Under the pieces are notes generated by a model, which was not told the DNA's origin, did not search any database, and was given only the letters and a program-made list of their open reading frames with translations. A DNA stretch of 64,000 nucleotides from Mesostigma viride (taxonomy: Eukaryota; Streptophyta; Mesostigmatophyceae; Mesostigmatales; Mesostigmataceae): assembly GCA_009746045.1 (NCBI GenBank), contig RPFO01000912.1:62001-126000 (forward strand). Reading direction: 5' to 3'. The number at the start of each line of letters is the position of its first letter. The first letter of the stretch is position 1. Position numbers and translations under genes: made by a program. Of the stretch, positions 44,248 through 55,000 are shown one piece after another.

Positions 44248-45522
44248 CTAGATACGAGTAACCACTTTCACGCCCATGAGGGTCGGGACGGCACTCCGAC
44301 TGATAGTGTAGAGCCACCGGCCACACTCGCCCAGAAAGCGTCCTGCCTGCCCATACGTGTTCTGGGTAGACCGCCCAAATCGATTGCCGTCGCGCATGCA
44401 CGTTGTCCGTGCCTCCTCAACCAGGTGCGACCCTCTTCCACGCAGCAGCCGCAACGTGCAGGGCTCCTGCAACCGCTCTTTAAGGACGTTGGTAGCCGCT
44501 GGGTGCGTCAACAAGACGGCGCCGGCGAGAACCACGGGATCAAGTGTAGGCATGGACTCCAGCAAAGTTGCCCACCCTGCACGATCCCAATAGTCCCTAG
44601 TATGCCCCGCGGACTCCCACCCCTCTCCCCAAGCCTGGCAGCTGGTGAAGACCACAATGCTGTACAGACCCCACATGATCGGCGACTGCCATACGTGGTT
44701 CCACTCTGCCACGAGCTGCCTCTCCATTTCCTCTGGGGGCAGCAGGTCGTGGCCGCGCCTTTCGTCTTCATGTTGCCGCCACTGGGCAACGTATTCCATG
44801 CTCCACTGACTGCCCAGGTCTGCGGGAATGTCGCGAAGCGAGAACAAGTTCCCCAGGCAGGTGGGAGGCTGCCGGCGCAGACGCGACTTCACATCCGACA
44901 TGAGCTTGCGAAATGTGGTGCCGTATGCCTCCAGGGTGGATGCAGACAGCTCCAACGTGATGCTGTTATTCCTGATGGGATTAGCCCGGGTGGGATCGAA
45001 TAAGGTGCCAGTGATGAGCATGCGCGTAGGTGCTGCGATGTCGTCAATAGGGCCGTACTCTGCCTCCAAATGCTCCGCCTCCCTCCAATGAATACCGGTC
45101 TTGATCTGCCACTTGTGCTGCTGCACTATCAAACGCACTTCTTTGCTCATTACGCTGACCCTCGCGCGTTCCAGGGGGCCGAGTAGGTCAACAATGCACC
45201 CGAGGATTCCGGGCTCCATATCTTGGCCGAACCATGCCGGCTCATCAGGCCTGTGCTGGTCAGCAACCCTCATGCGGTGTAATCGTCCGGCAATGCTCTT
45301 CTGCGATAAGGACAGATTCTCGGTTACCGTTGCCAAATCGCAATGGGTCCGCAAAAATTCTTCGACTACCGCCGGCAACGACTCCGTCGAATACAGTGTC
45401 CCTCCCGACCGGAATGACTCCTCCGAGTCGGAGGGATAGGATCCCGTATCCGCCGAGCTCATGGGGGACCGCTCCCCTGTATCATTCGACATGTCCGCTA
45501 ATGCAAAGGCTGCCGCCTGCAC
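44248..45522 (-). CDS. Intronless 424-aa protein with HTH-like and F-box-like segments
   Basis: The frame is open from 45522 (a second ATG at 45492 is equally possible) to 44248. Residues 1-45 are Ser/Asp-rich. Residues about 62-85 (DLATVTENLSLSQKSIAGRL) look like a helix-turn-helix. Residues 101-135 (EPGILGCIVDLLGPLERARV) fit the F-box spacing. The rest is Trp-rich and unassigned. It is divergent from the kinase gene at 46953, with a 1.4-kb region between containing a minisatellite and palindromes. Both assignments are by pattern only; the family is unknown. Its long intact frame, unlike the intron-rich genes nearby, may mean a retrocopy, mobile or viral origin. Confidence 0.55.
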   Translation of the reverse strand: MQAAAFALADMSNDTGERSPMSSADTGSYPSDSEESFRSGGTLYSTESLPAVVEEFLRTHCDLATVTENLSLSQKSIAGRLHRMRVADQHRPDEPAWFGQDMEPGILGCIVDLLGPLERARVSVMSKEVRLIVQQHKWQIKTGIHWREAEHLEAEYGPIDDIAAPTRMLITGTLFDPTRANPIRNNSITLELSASTLEAYGTTFRKLMSDVKSRLRRQPPTCLGNLFSLRDIPADLGSQWSMEYVAQWRQHEDERRGHDLLPPEEMERQLVAEWNHVWQSPIMWGLYSIVVFTSCQAWGEGWESAGHTRDYWDRAGWATLLESMPTLDPVVLAGAVLLTHPAATNVLKERLQEPCTLRLLRGRGSHLVEEARTTCMRDGNRFGRSTQNTYGQAGRFLGECGRWLYTISRSAVPTLMGVKVVTRI

Positions 45523-45809
45523 CTGAGATGTCTGCGGGAGTGTTCACGCCGCGATACAGTTAGTTAGTCACTATGCGAGGAAAAATGGACTCGTAAAAGT
45601 TATGTCGTCGTTCGACTTGAGAACCGGGTGGTGAGATTTGCGGGAAAAAGCCTGTTGTAGTAGTTGTTGTTGTATGTCCACGCCGCACATGGGCAGCAGA
45701 GATTTGTGTGGGAAGGAGGGTGCATGGTGATATTCTGCCACACCTAATGTGCAATGATGCACGCGGTTTAGTGCAATAGCGGGTCGACAGCGGGTCGCTG
45801 CATTCCTGC

Positions 45810-46345
45810 CGTGGGAAGGAGGGAGGTGGTACACAAATACCGTACAGGTGGTACACAACTGCAGCCAGCACAACAGCGAGTCGCTGCGTACCTGCCGTGG
45901 GAAGGAGCGGGGTGGTACACAAAAACCGTACAGGTGGTACACAACTGCAGCCAGCACAACAGCGAGTCGCTGCGTACCTGCCGTGGGAAGGAGGGGGTGG
46001 TACACAAATACCGTACAGGTGGTACACAACTGCAGCCAGGACAACAGCGAGTCGCTGCGTACCTGCCGTGGGAAGGAGGGGGGTGGTACACAAATACCGT
46101 ACAGGTGGTACACAACTGCAGCCAGGACAACAGCGAGTCGCTGCGTACCTGCCGTGGGAAGGAGCGGGGTGGTACACAAATACCGTACAGGTGGTACACA
46201 ACTGCAGCCAGGACAACAGCGAGTCGCTGCGTACCTGCCGTGGGAAGGAGGGGGGTGGTACACAAATACCGTACAGGTGGTACACAACTGCAGCCAGCAC
46301 AACAGCGAGTCGCTGCGTACCTGCCGTGGGAAGGAGGGGGGTGCT
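45810..46345. repeat. Minisatellite, about 86-bp unit, six-plus copies
   Basis: Units containing CCTGCCGTGGGAAGGAG, GGTGGTACACAAATACCGTA and CAGCGAGTCGCTGCG repeat at intervals of 85-87 bases with a few substitutions. Six frames are open through it because the unit lacks stops; those open frames are not genes. It sits upstream of the HTH/F-box-like gene. Confidence 0.92.
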
Positions 46346-46365
46346 ACACAAATATCCGACCTATA

Positions 46366-46860
46366 TATTAGCGATAGCCGCCGCCTATTAAACAGGTCCT
46401 ATTCATCACGCGTGAACGCCCCGTCATCGCCCCGTCATCGCCCGGCCGAGGGCCTTGACCTGTTAACTGTTTATTCGGAGTAATAGTCAACGACCTATAC
46501 TACCAATAGCTGCCGCATATCAAACATCGGTTTTTCATCGGGCCCGTCGAGGGCGATGACGGTGACGGTCGTCACCGTCATCGCCCTCGACGGGCCAACA
46601 TCTAAACTCTTCTGTTAATCAACAAACTATATTACCAATAGCCGCTGCCTATCAAACAGGTTCTATTCATCACGCGCGTGAACGCCCCGTCATCGCCCCG
46701 TCATCGCCCTGGCGAGGGCCAACCTCTTAACTCTTTATTCGGAGTAATAAAAAACGGCCTATATTGTCAATAGCTGCCGCCTATCAACCAGGTCCGTTTC
46801 ATCACGCCCGTCGAGGGCGATGACGGTGACGGCCGTCACCGTCATCGCCCTGCCGGCATT
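46366..46860. repeat. Two diverged direct repeats (about 250 bp) with palindromes
   Basis: The order of blocks (TAGCCGC, TATTAAACAGGT, CATCACGCG, CGCCCCGTCATCGCCC twice, then TTATTCGGAGTAATA) occurs twice. At 46541-46596 a 56-bp near-perfect palindrome is built of GGCCCGTCGAGGGCGATGAC, GGTGACG and their complements; a related 45-bp inverted structure lies near 46806-46850. It is located in the divergent promoter of the kinase gene. Confidence 0.85.
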
Positions 46861-46952
46861 GCCATACAAGAAGAAGCTCTCGATCCTAGGTATAGACTAC
46901 CTCGTGTATCATCGTAATTCACGGACATCGACATCATTCATACCTACCGACG

Positions 46953-48134
46953 ATGGCCAGCTGCAAAAGAAAAATGTCGACCAACAGACAGGACCTGTCG
47001 CCGGGAACCCTGTCGGCATTAAGGGCGAGACAGGCTTTTAATTCACGGACTTACAGACTGCGCACATGCACCGCTTTGCATAGGGTGTCGCGTGTGTTCA
47101 ACGGCGCGGACTCGCACGCTTGCAGGGACGTTGAGCTGCAAACCAATGCACCGTCGGATTGGAGCATTGCATTGCAGCGGCTCACGAATTATGATCAAAA
47201 GGTTTCTCACAGCGCTAGCAAGTTGACGCATTTCATCGCAGTGAAATTGTCAGGTGACCGTATAGGAAAAGGTGCTCATGGCACGTTATACGCTATCCCT
47301 GCTAGCTCGAGTGCACCAGGTGGCGAGGCTACGCTAGTGGTAAAGCTGGCAAGCCTTCGACGAGACACGCTGCTGGTAAACTACCAGGAGGCTGTTATAA
47401 CCGCCGTTGTGGCAGTGGCCAAGGAGGCCGGTTTCATGTCTATAGCTGGCCCGCAGGTCTGCCCTGCAGTAGAAGGGCTCTGGTCCACGTGCGGTGAAGT
47501 AGGTGGTATTGTCATGGAGAGAATGAGTGGTGACTTGCATGCTGCCCGTGATGCCCCGGAAAATCAGCGTTTTTTCGAAGTTTGCTCACCCAGCGTCCTT
47601 GCAGACTGTGCAAAGGCATTGGCTGGCTTGCACGGCGTTAACATTATACACAATGACGTCAAGCTCGATAATTTTCTCTACACCATGGCGCCAGGAAGTT
47701 CACATCCGATAATCCGTATTGCAGATCTCGGCCTGGCGACAAGAGGGGGGGAACGGATTTTCACGCATCAGGCTGGTAAGGATCGTCAGCCTCGGTGGCA
47801 TCCCGCAACAGTGGACCAGCCCGGCATGCCAGGAGGGGTGGTGACAGCGCAGCGAGACCATGATGTGTACTCCTTCCTTGTGATGGTGGTATCCTTGTTC
47901 CGGCATAAGGGCCGCGCTCTCTTCGTGAATTCTGTGGATTCAGGGCTATTTAACTTGTGTCACAATGTCTATTACCACACCAAAAGGTTGGGCCCCCTTG
48001 CTTTCAAGCTACCCACGATGTCTGAAGTGGAGGAGTTGTTTCGCAATGCTCGGCCTTTTGTTTCCAGGCCTTGCCCAGAGAACGCTCCAGGGACACCACG
48101 GAACACGGTGCCCCTCCCGCGTGTCAGGGGTTAG
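46953..48134 (+). CDS. Protein kinase, 393 aa, intronless
   Basis: A complete kinase fold can be read: Gly loop IGKGAHGTLY (104-113), Lys in LVVKLA (K131), a Glu in the following helix (E146 region), hinge GGIVMERMSGDL, catalytic loop IIHNDVKLDNFLY (233-243, D235), DLG in place of DFG (258-260), and HDVYSFLVMVVSLF (303-316) for the conserved Asp of helix F. HND replaces the usual HRD, so the activation-loop Arg is missing and regulation by loop phosphorylation is unlikely. The start at 46953 gives a 95-residue N-terminal extension with basic character. TGTAA at 48182 follows the stop. Substrate and family are unknown. Confidence 0.8.
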   Translation: MASCKRKMSTNRQDLSPGTLSALRARQAFNSRTYRLRTCTALHRVSRVFNGADSHACRDVELQTNAPSDWSIALQRLTNYDQKVSHSASKLTHFIAVKLSGDRIGKGAHGTLYAIPASSSAPGGEATLVVKLASLRRDTLLVNYQEAVITAVVAVAKEAGFMSIAGPQVCPAVEGLWSTCGEVGGIVMERMSGDLHAARDAPENQRFFEVCSPSVLADCAKALAGLHGVNIIHNDVKLDNFLYTMAPGSSHPIIRIADLGLATRGGERIFTHQAGKDRQPRWHPATVDQPGMPGGVVTAQRDHDVYSFLVMVVSLFRHKGRALFVNSVDSGLFNLCHNVYYHTKRLGPLAFKLPTMSEVEELFRNARPFVSRPCPENAPGTPRNTVPLPRVRG

Positions 48135-48181
48135 GACATGTAGGATACCGTGACAGCAGCTTTGTCGACTTGGATCCATGA

Positions 48182-48186
48182 TGTAA
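48182..48186 (+). terminator. Candidate TGTAA polyadenylation signal of the kinase gene
   Basis: TGTAA 48 bases after the kinase stop codon, a spacing compatible with green-algal transcripts. Confidence 0.45.
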
Positions 48187-48339
48187 CATCGTGGTTGCCT
48201 TGGTTTACTTATCGGTGATTACTGATGCCTGTTGTACACACGGTGCACATGTCTTATTAATTAACTTATTAAGTACTAAATTATTATATCGTCTTTTGAT
48301 TGAGTTAGCCAGCTTTTGCCCATGCACACACATGTGCAC

Positions 48340-48700
48340 ATTAATTAAGTATATAATTAAACTCGTGCTTCCACTGGGGAGTCACGGAGCATTAACCCGG
48401 ATGGATGGATGGATGGATGGAGGGAGGGAGGGAGGGAGGGTTTAGGCTGGATGGAGGGAGGGAGGGAGGGAGGGAGGGAGGGAGGGAGGGAGGGAGCTAG
48501 GGTTTAGGGTGGATGGATGGAGGGAGGGAGGGATGGATGGAGTGAGGGAGGGAGGGAGGGAGGGAGGGAGGGAGGGAGGGAGGGAGGGAGGGAGGGAGGG
48601 AGGGAGGGAGGGAGGGAGGGAGGGAGGGAGGGAGGGGTGCACGCAATCCTACCGGTCAAAGCGATCTACAAAACAGTTCTATGTTCTCTTTGTGATGGTC
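48340..48700 (-). mobile_element. LINE 3' end with expanded (GGAG/GGAT)n in its 3' UTR
   Basis: In minus orientation: a block with TTTGACCGGTAGGATTGCGTG (48640-48665), a (CTCC/ATCC)n array (48400-48635), GGGTTAATGCTCCGTGACTCC, a terminal hairpin, and a TTAATTATA-type tail (from about 48355). The order equals that of the plus-strand LINE fragment ending at 21770, so the microsatellite expanded inside the 3' UTR. The 5' limit is uncertain. Confidence 0.6.
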
Positions 48701-49109
48701 GCGACCCTAGGGGTGTTGGTTGGCATGCCGCCCTCGTGTGAAAACACGTTCCTTCCCCACTGCATGGGGCTTGTTGGCCTCTATGACCTGCACAGTCACG
48801 TGTCTATTAATTAATAAATAAATTCATGACCATGGGCCCACTTGGCCATGTCCATCATCTTTTTCCAAATCACTTAAAGAGGACTAGCACCCCCATGCAT
48901 GTCCTCTGCACATGCGGAGACGCCAATTCATCAGTTTAAATTTTGTATTCAACTCGTGACACGCCAATTAATTAATAAGCTAGTTAATGAATTACGAACT
49001 GTTGTGCACATTAATTAATTAATTAATTAATAGACACGTGCTCCGTTACTCCGCGACGCGAGCACGCGTTTAATTAATTAATCAATTTGCTGCTGGAATA
49101 CATTAATGA

Positions 49110-49640
49110 ATTATATAATTAAACTCGTGCTCGCGTCGCGGAGTCACGGAGCATTAACCCCGATGGATGGATGGATGGATGGATGGATGGCTGGCTGGAT
49201 GGCTGGCTGGCTGGCTGGATGGATGGATGGATGGATGGATGGATGGCTGGATGGATGGATGGATGGATGGATGGATGGATGGATGGATGGATGGATGGAT
49301 GGATGGATGGATGGATGGATGGATGGATGGATGGATGGATGGATGGATGGATGGATGGATGGATGGATGGATGGATGGATGGATGGATGGATGGATGGAT
49401 GGATGGATGGATGGATGGATGGATGGATGGATGGATGGATGGAGGGAGGGAGGGAGGGAGGGAGGGAGGGAGGGAGGGAGGGATGGATGGATGGATGGAT
49501 GGATGGATGGATGGATGGATGGATGGATGGATGGATGGATGGATGGATGGATGGATGGATGGATGGATGGGGACACGCAATCCTACCGGTCAAAGCTATC
49601 TACAACATGAAGCCAACACTGTTGTATCCTAGCTCTCTAC
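49110..49640 (-). mobile_element. LINE 3' end with a 410-bp (ATCC)n expansion
   Basis: Same arrangement as at 48.4 kb: terminal hairpin and A/T tail at the left (49110-49155), then (GGAT)n 49161-49440 with GGCT variants, (GGAG)n 49441-49482, (GGAT)n to 49570, then the conserved TTTGACCGGTAGGATTGCGTG block. Long Asp-Gly-Trp-Met open frames here are repeat artefacts. A further end with a hairpin and TTAATTAATTAA on both sides lies at 49010-49082. Confidence 0.65.
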
Positions 49641-49813
49641 CCTAGGGGTCCTGTCTAGCGTGCTTCCTGGAATACATGGAGGTGCATGTGCACTTGGGCA
49701 CCCAGATCGAGTAGGTGGCAGTTTACACCCATCACCAACAGGTTGTATCACATAATGTAGTAAAAACACTATTAACTGGGACATGGACGCATGGTGATCC
49801 AACGCCATATTTG

Positions 49814-50130
49814 AAGTGAGACAACTAATATGCCCCTAGTCAGCTGCACATGTGTTACATGATTTCATGTTATTAATTCCAATATTTGTAACACGTACGT
49901 TTCGAACATAACAAATTAATTCATGGAATAGTATCGTGTGGCTGTTGTGGGGTCACGGACAACTTCTTTTCCCCAACAAAGATAGTGGATGTCTCCCCAA
50001 GACGTCAATATGTACATGTAGGTCCACTACTATATAGCCTAAAAACAGCGGCCCAGACTTAATTAGTAACTCGCTCCTGCTGGGGCCCTCGTGGATCAAA
50101 ATAACCCTAAGAATTATAGTTGTCTCACTT
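49814..50130. mobile_element. 317-bp MITE-like element with 14-bp inverted ends
   Basis: AAGTGAGACAACTA at 49814 is exactly inverted at 50117-50130. The interior has no coding sequence. Related AGACAACTA motifs occur at about 21.95-22.08 kb. No target duplication was identified. Confidence 0.6.
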
Positions 50131-50582
50131 AATATACTGCTAGCTACCATGATATCCTTGATGGCTATACACAACAACAGGGGAACTGATACAACCGTCC
50201 TTCTTTCAGTATAAAGGATCTAGTCAGGTCACAGTTGCCATCTGAAATGCTCAGTAGCACCGCCTGGCATCTATACAGTGTGGGTGCAATATATTTAAAA
50301 CAGTCCCAAGGTCAGCAGATGCATAGGGGATGCAATCACACCAGGCTGTCTCCTTTACACCATGCAGGGTCATCCTTACCCTGGGTAGTAAAACATATTA
50401 TCATGGGCGTGGAGCCTTCTTGACAAAGCTGCATGGGCATTAATGCAATGTGTGCAACAAGTGTGCTCGATCCATGTGGGCCTTGTTCATCATGCATTCG
50501 TCCAGGAATACATCTCTCACTCCATACATGTGTCCAGGATTCAAGTTTTGTACCTATGCTCCTGTCAGGCCATTAATTAATT

Positions 50583-50690
50583 AATTAATTAGGAACATAA
50601 CTCCGTTGGGAGTATATGTAGCACATAGCCCTGAGAAGGGGCATATGAGCCTATAATACATTCTAAGCTACTTCCTGCAAGGGTGGGAAT
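50583..50690 (-). repeat. Retroposon 3' end, second family, TTAATTAATTAA tail
   Basis: Minus orientation: the tail lies at the left (about 50570-50591), then GGAACATAACTCCGTTGGGAGT forming an ACTCC-CAAC-GGAGT hairpin, then AAGGGGCATATGA and TACATTCTAAGCTA. It matches 43190-43292. Confidence 0.65.
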
Positions 50691-51129
50691 GTAAACAACA
50701 CTTGCTCTAGGTGCACCAGGGCACCCGCACCCTCATGGTCTATCACGCTATGCCCGGGTAAGGGGGGAGCATGCCTGTGAGGGGGAAGATCATCATGGCT
50801 ATACAGGAGCTATGGCATGGCTTCTCAGCAGGGAGTGACTCCCTGCATGGGCACAACATTACTAAATAAGGCTAGGCATCGTCTGGAGTGTGGCTCATCA
50901 TAGGCACACATGTACATGATGAAATAAAGCGCGTGGCTTAGCTGGGATAGGGCCTCTAGGAGGCGTATACATGTACATGGCCACGGTCTATCTATTCTAC
51001 ACTACTACTGCATCTGTATTCCCCTAAGCTGGGGCGCCTGGAGTGTCAGGCCATGACAGGATGAAACTGGAGCTGCAGCTATTGAGACAAAGCCGGGAAC
51101 CCCAGGATACATGCGTGCATGGTGAACAC
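50691..51129. other. Downstream flank of the disrupted host gene; nothing recognised
   Basis: No exon, RNA gene or element terminus was seen between the retroposon end and the stop codon at 51130. Confidence 0.45.
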
Positions 51130-51696
51130 CTAAACAGGGTGTGCCTCAGCCACAATATACATGCAGGCTAGCGTGTCCTTGGCCCTGTCGCCAATTGCAC
51201 CTTCCAAGGGCACGGTGTTCCTGGGGTGAACTAAACTGTCCACTTCACGCCACGCCGCGGCCCTGCCAGCGCGCCGTAGGAGCTGCCAGTGCTTCTCCTG
51301 TTTATACACGAGGACGGCGCAGAGCCACGCAGTCACCTCGTACCTTTTACGCTCTTCGCCCCCCACCGTGATGCGTACCACGATCTCTTCCGGCAGTTGG
51401 TGCGCAGTCTTTGCCGGCAGAGTCTCCATGAAGAAGTCCATGACCGGGATCATGGAGGGGACAGTCTTGAAGACTCGTACAGGGGGTTCATGGAAACCCG
51501 CGCACCCAGGGGTGCACAACGTGTTACCGTTGGTGCCGCACCCTTGGGTCAGCGCCATCTGGATGGCCTCGACGATGGAGTGTCCACCATGGCGTCGCGA
51601 TGGCGTGCACTTCATGTGGCAGTCGATAGGAAGCTTCACGAGCAGCTCCTCCGTGGGGCGACATGTGTGGCCTACTTCGCGGAGGTCGCACCCCTG
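51130..51696 (-). pseudogene. Host gene, 3' part, separated from its 5' part by CACTA2
   Basis: Read on the minus strand from 51696, the frame gives GCDLREVGHTCRPTEELLVK, LPIDCHMKC, a HGGHSIVEAIQMALTQGCG block, and the end MYIVAEAHPV-stop at 51130. It continues directly from the 5' part at 64000-63205 if CACTA2 and one 2-bp duplication are removed (junction VMWHLQGCDLREV). A late HW...W...D arrangement and the Cys/His-rich start faintly recall ubiquitin-protease folds, but this is only a suggestion. A stop-free frame through both halves suggests recent disruption. Confidence 0.65.
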
Positions 51697-51707
51697 CACT
51701 AGGAACT

Positions 51708-52036
51708 CAATTTCTGAGAAAGTTCTCAAAACCCTCAATTTTCTCACCTTTTGTGAGAATTTTTTGAGAAAATTGAGAAAAATCTCAATTTTTTTCCGCA
51801 AACGCTAGGCAAGAAATCTCACCAGGGTGAGATTTTGGTGAGAAAAAGGGCGTTTTGGTGAGATTGGGGTGAGAAAAAACCCTAAAGTGAGAAAAAAGGT
51901 GAGAATGGGTGAGAAAAAGGCAGAAAGATTGAGAAAATTGAGAAAATTGAGAAGTTTCTCACCAACACGAGAAAAATCACTAACACGAGAAAAATCACAA
52001 GTCAACGTGGTGAGAAATTTCTCACCAAGAGTGTAA
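51708..52036. repeat. CACTA2 left subterminal repeats (GTGAGAA)
   Basis: More than ten copies of GTGAGAA/TGAGAAA, often in tandem (for example near 51833, 51871 and 51950), with a few inverted TTCTCAC copies. It is the candidate binding region of the accessory protein. Confidence 0.88.
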
Positions 52037-55000
52037 CACGAGAAAAATCATTAGCTTTATTTCATTAAGTCCTTAACGTGAAAAAAAACTCAACCACTTT
52101 GATATGCAATATAGGGTGCACCACAAAGGTGCAATATAGGGTTCATACAATATAAAACAGCACATCATTCCATAAACAATGCTGTCATGCCCAAATTAAA
52201 TCAATAGTCATCTTCTTCAGAACTGCTGTCCGAGGGGTTGCTTGCATCAACATCATCTTCTGATGACATAGTGTCATCCCCACTAGTGTCGCAATAGTTC
52301 ACAGCTTTACGCTGCCTTCCACTGGCCCTCTTTGCCATAGGGACCTCCGCAATTACAACGGTGGGCTGGCTAGGTCCAGCATCTGTGGGAGCACCACGCT
52401 TGCGGCTGCGCCCTCGAGCAGGTGCCTTGCCAGCGCGGCGCACCACGTCGCCATCACCTACGTCTGCCGCTGCCACCTTCTTCTTCTTCTTGGACCCCTT
52501 CTTCTTGCCTTTCTTCTTGCCACCAGGCGGTGGCATCGGCTCACCCTCCTCAATCACTTCAAACTGCGGCATGGTGGGGAAATCTGCTGCCACGCTGTGA
52601 TACACATGGTTACTGAGGGCAGATTGCGCCTGGTGTGCCATGCTCCATGGCAGTTTGGCAGGGATTACCACCATTTCGGGAGCATAGCATTCATCGACGA
52701 CATACCCAACTGAGCTCACTGCACCTGGCAACACAAGGCACGACGACCTGGGGGCCTTTGCGCTGCTGATGACCACCAACCTCTCCTGGGGCAGGTGAGC
52801 GACATGAAGGCGATCAAAAAGCTCCACCTTCAACAACAGCTGCCATTCCCAGCCACCTCGTGGGTACTCTAACCTGGCCTTCAGAATGTGTGTGATCAAA
52901 CCAAAGTCTACACCGCCCGGGCCATGCACCGCAACTCCCGCATTCTTGTGCCGCTTTCCCTGGGATTGGTCCGCAGCCTCCGTGCGGTAGTTGAACCCGT
53001 GGATCCTGACTTTGTGGAAAGAATCCGCGTAGCGCTTCACGCCCCCACACGCCGCTACAATGACTTGCGGCACAAGCGGCGTCAGGTTTAATGATGCCCA
53101 TGCCAGCACGTTGAACGTTGTGTCAGCACAGCGATCTCGCCTGCATTCAAACAAACGCACACCGATAACCCAGCAAAGAGTATTATTATTAAGTATTGGT
53201 TATTAAAAAAAAAAAACAGATACAACACAGGACGCTTTTACTGGCGGCAAGATCATGGCACCCGGATGGGTAAAACCAAACAAACTAGATATTAATTACT
53301 AGGGCTGGCTTTGTGACAGTAAAACATGATTGCATGGCTAATCCCAAGGCGCCTTTCAATAGGACTGAATTAAAATAACCAAAGCAGACGGCGTAAGTAG
53401 CATTTGCAAAAAACAAGGCTCACCAGTAGGCCTCGTCGCCATTCGCAGGGTCGCTGTAATCAGCCTTGGGAAGGGCATCTTCTACCAGCAAATCCCTTGC
53501 CGCCGTCATCTCGTCCTCAGAAAACCGGTACCCGTCTTTCACCGAGCGCTTGCCCAGCTCGATGGTGCGCGACGGATCATTGGTGAGAAGGTCCCACACA
53601 TAGTGCTTGGTCTTTACCTGCATTGGAAAAAAACATGATAAGCACACCAAGCAAAAATACAGAAGGCATTCAATTTAAAGAGCACTTTCCTTGAAAATGA
53701 GAGTGAGTAGAAACATCAAGGTTTTACACAAGGAGAGTTTCCATGCTGAATGAAATGAGCCATCATTGCTTCATGTAAATGCAGAATTACAAACTCAAGG
53801 TGCTATACATCATGTACACACACAAGAAAGAAGTAAAGACCTTCAAATAAGAAACAACTTACTCCGGTGGCTCGATGCTGGAAGTAGGATAGCAGCGTCA
53901 GCACCTCGAAGTTGACGAAGGACTGGCCCATGGAGTGCTCAACATTGAGTGCAGACATGTGGCCAGAAACCGCTGTGTTCATGCATCTCTCACCCCACGC
54001 CATGGACCTACCGTCAGGGAGACCGACATTTGAAATCTGCCCCGCCAAATGTGTCGCTGCGTGAACCGACCTGGACATTTCGGATGCGGGCAGAACACGC
54101 TCAAGTGCAACAATTGACCTCAACATAGCCCTACCTACCTCGTCCAGTTCGTACTGAGTGAAGACCCTACCGCTAAAGATTGAGTCCCATGCTGCAGACG
54201 TTTCCAAAAAGGCAGCTCTTGCGTCTGCGTGCAGGCGGCCTCTAAGCAAAACAGGTAAGCGCTTCGAAAACAATTCTAGCTTGTCATGAGTCTTGGCCTT
54301 TCTCTCTGGCTTGCCATTGGCCAGCAGCCCCACAATATCACCCGGGAAGCAGTCGGGCAGGCTGTCCTTCATTCGGCGCTCCAGGGCTGCGTGGGAGACA
54401 AAAAAAAAAAAACAGTCAAACCCCACAAGTGTAAGTCAGTGGCAAGTCTTGATGCAACATGGAGAGTGACAAGTCGAACGTTTACTGTACTGCAATATGC
54501 ACTGTTCACATTGCACTGAAAATGTGAGAAGACCCTAAACGCGTGCGAAAGGAAAACTGAACCACAACCAGAGAAAGAAAAATTGCGAAACTAAATAATT
54601 GCACTTGAATCAAATACCTATAAAACAGTTGGGAGAAAAAAGCAAACACTCACCAATAACTTCAGCCTTCTCTTGCGAGGTGAGCTGGCAGGGTGGATGC
54701 AACCCCCGCCTCCTGGTTGTTGTCTTGATTGTGCCATCCATGGCAGTGGTGGTTGTCACGGTCTTCTCCATGTGCAGCTCCGGGTTCAGGTTCATCTCCT
54801 TCAGCCGATCCCGAATGGCGTAGGTCAAACCTTCCCCTGGCAGCAGATTTAAGGAAAACAAAGCCATACAAGCGCAAATGCATACCAATGTTAGTAATAC
54901 TTAATACACACACTGAACCACAGCATGTAATAAATCCTAATGGAATTCTCCTTAAATACAAAATGTTGAAAAGGAAAAAAACAGCGACAAACACTAGTGA

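Noticed and set aside
45560-46483. Six overlapping open frames with repeated Val-His-Asn-Cys-Ser or Cys-Thr-Thr-Pro units
   Set aside because: They are products of the 86-bp minisatellite, whose unit lacks stop codons.
49106-49645. Open frames of repeated Met-Asp-Gly-Trp or Ile-His-Pro-Ser
   Set aside because: Translation of the (GGAT)n microsatellite in all frames.
51708-52036. AT-rich TTTTCTCAC/GTGAGAA zones as an origin or scaffold-attachment region
   Set aside because: The same motif in inverted orientation at both ends of a bordered CACTA element explains them as subterminal repeats.
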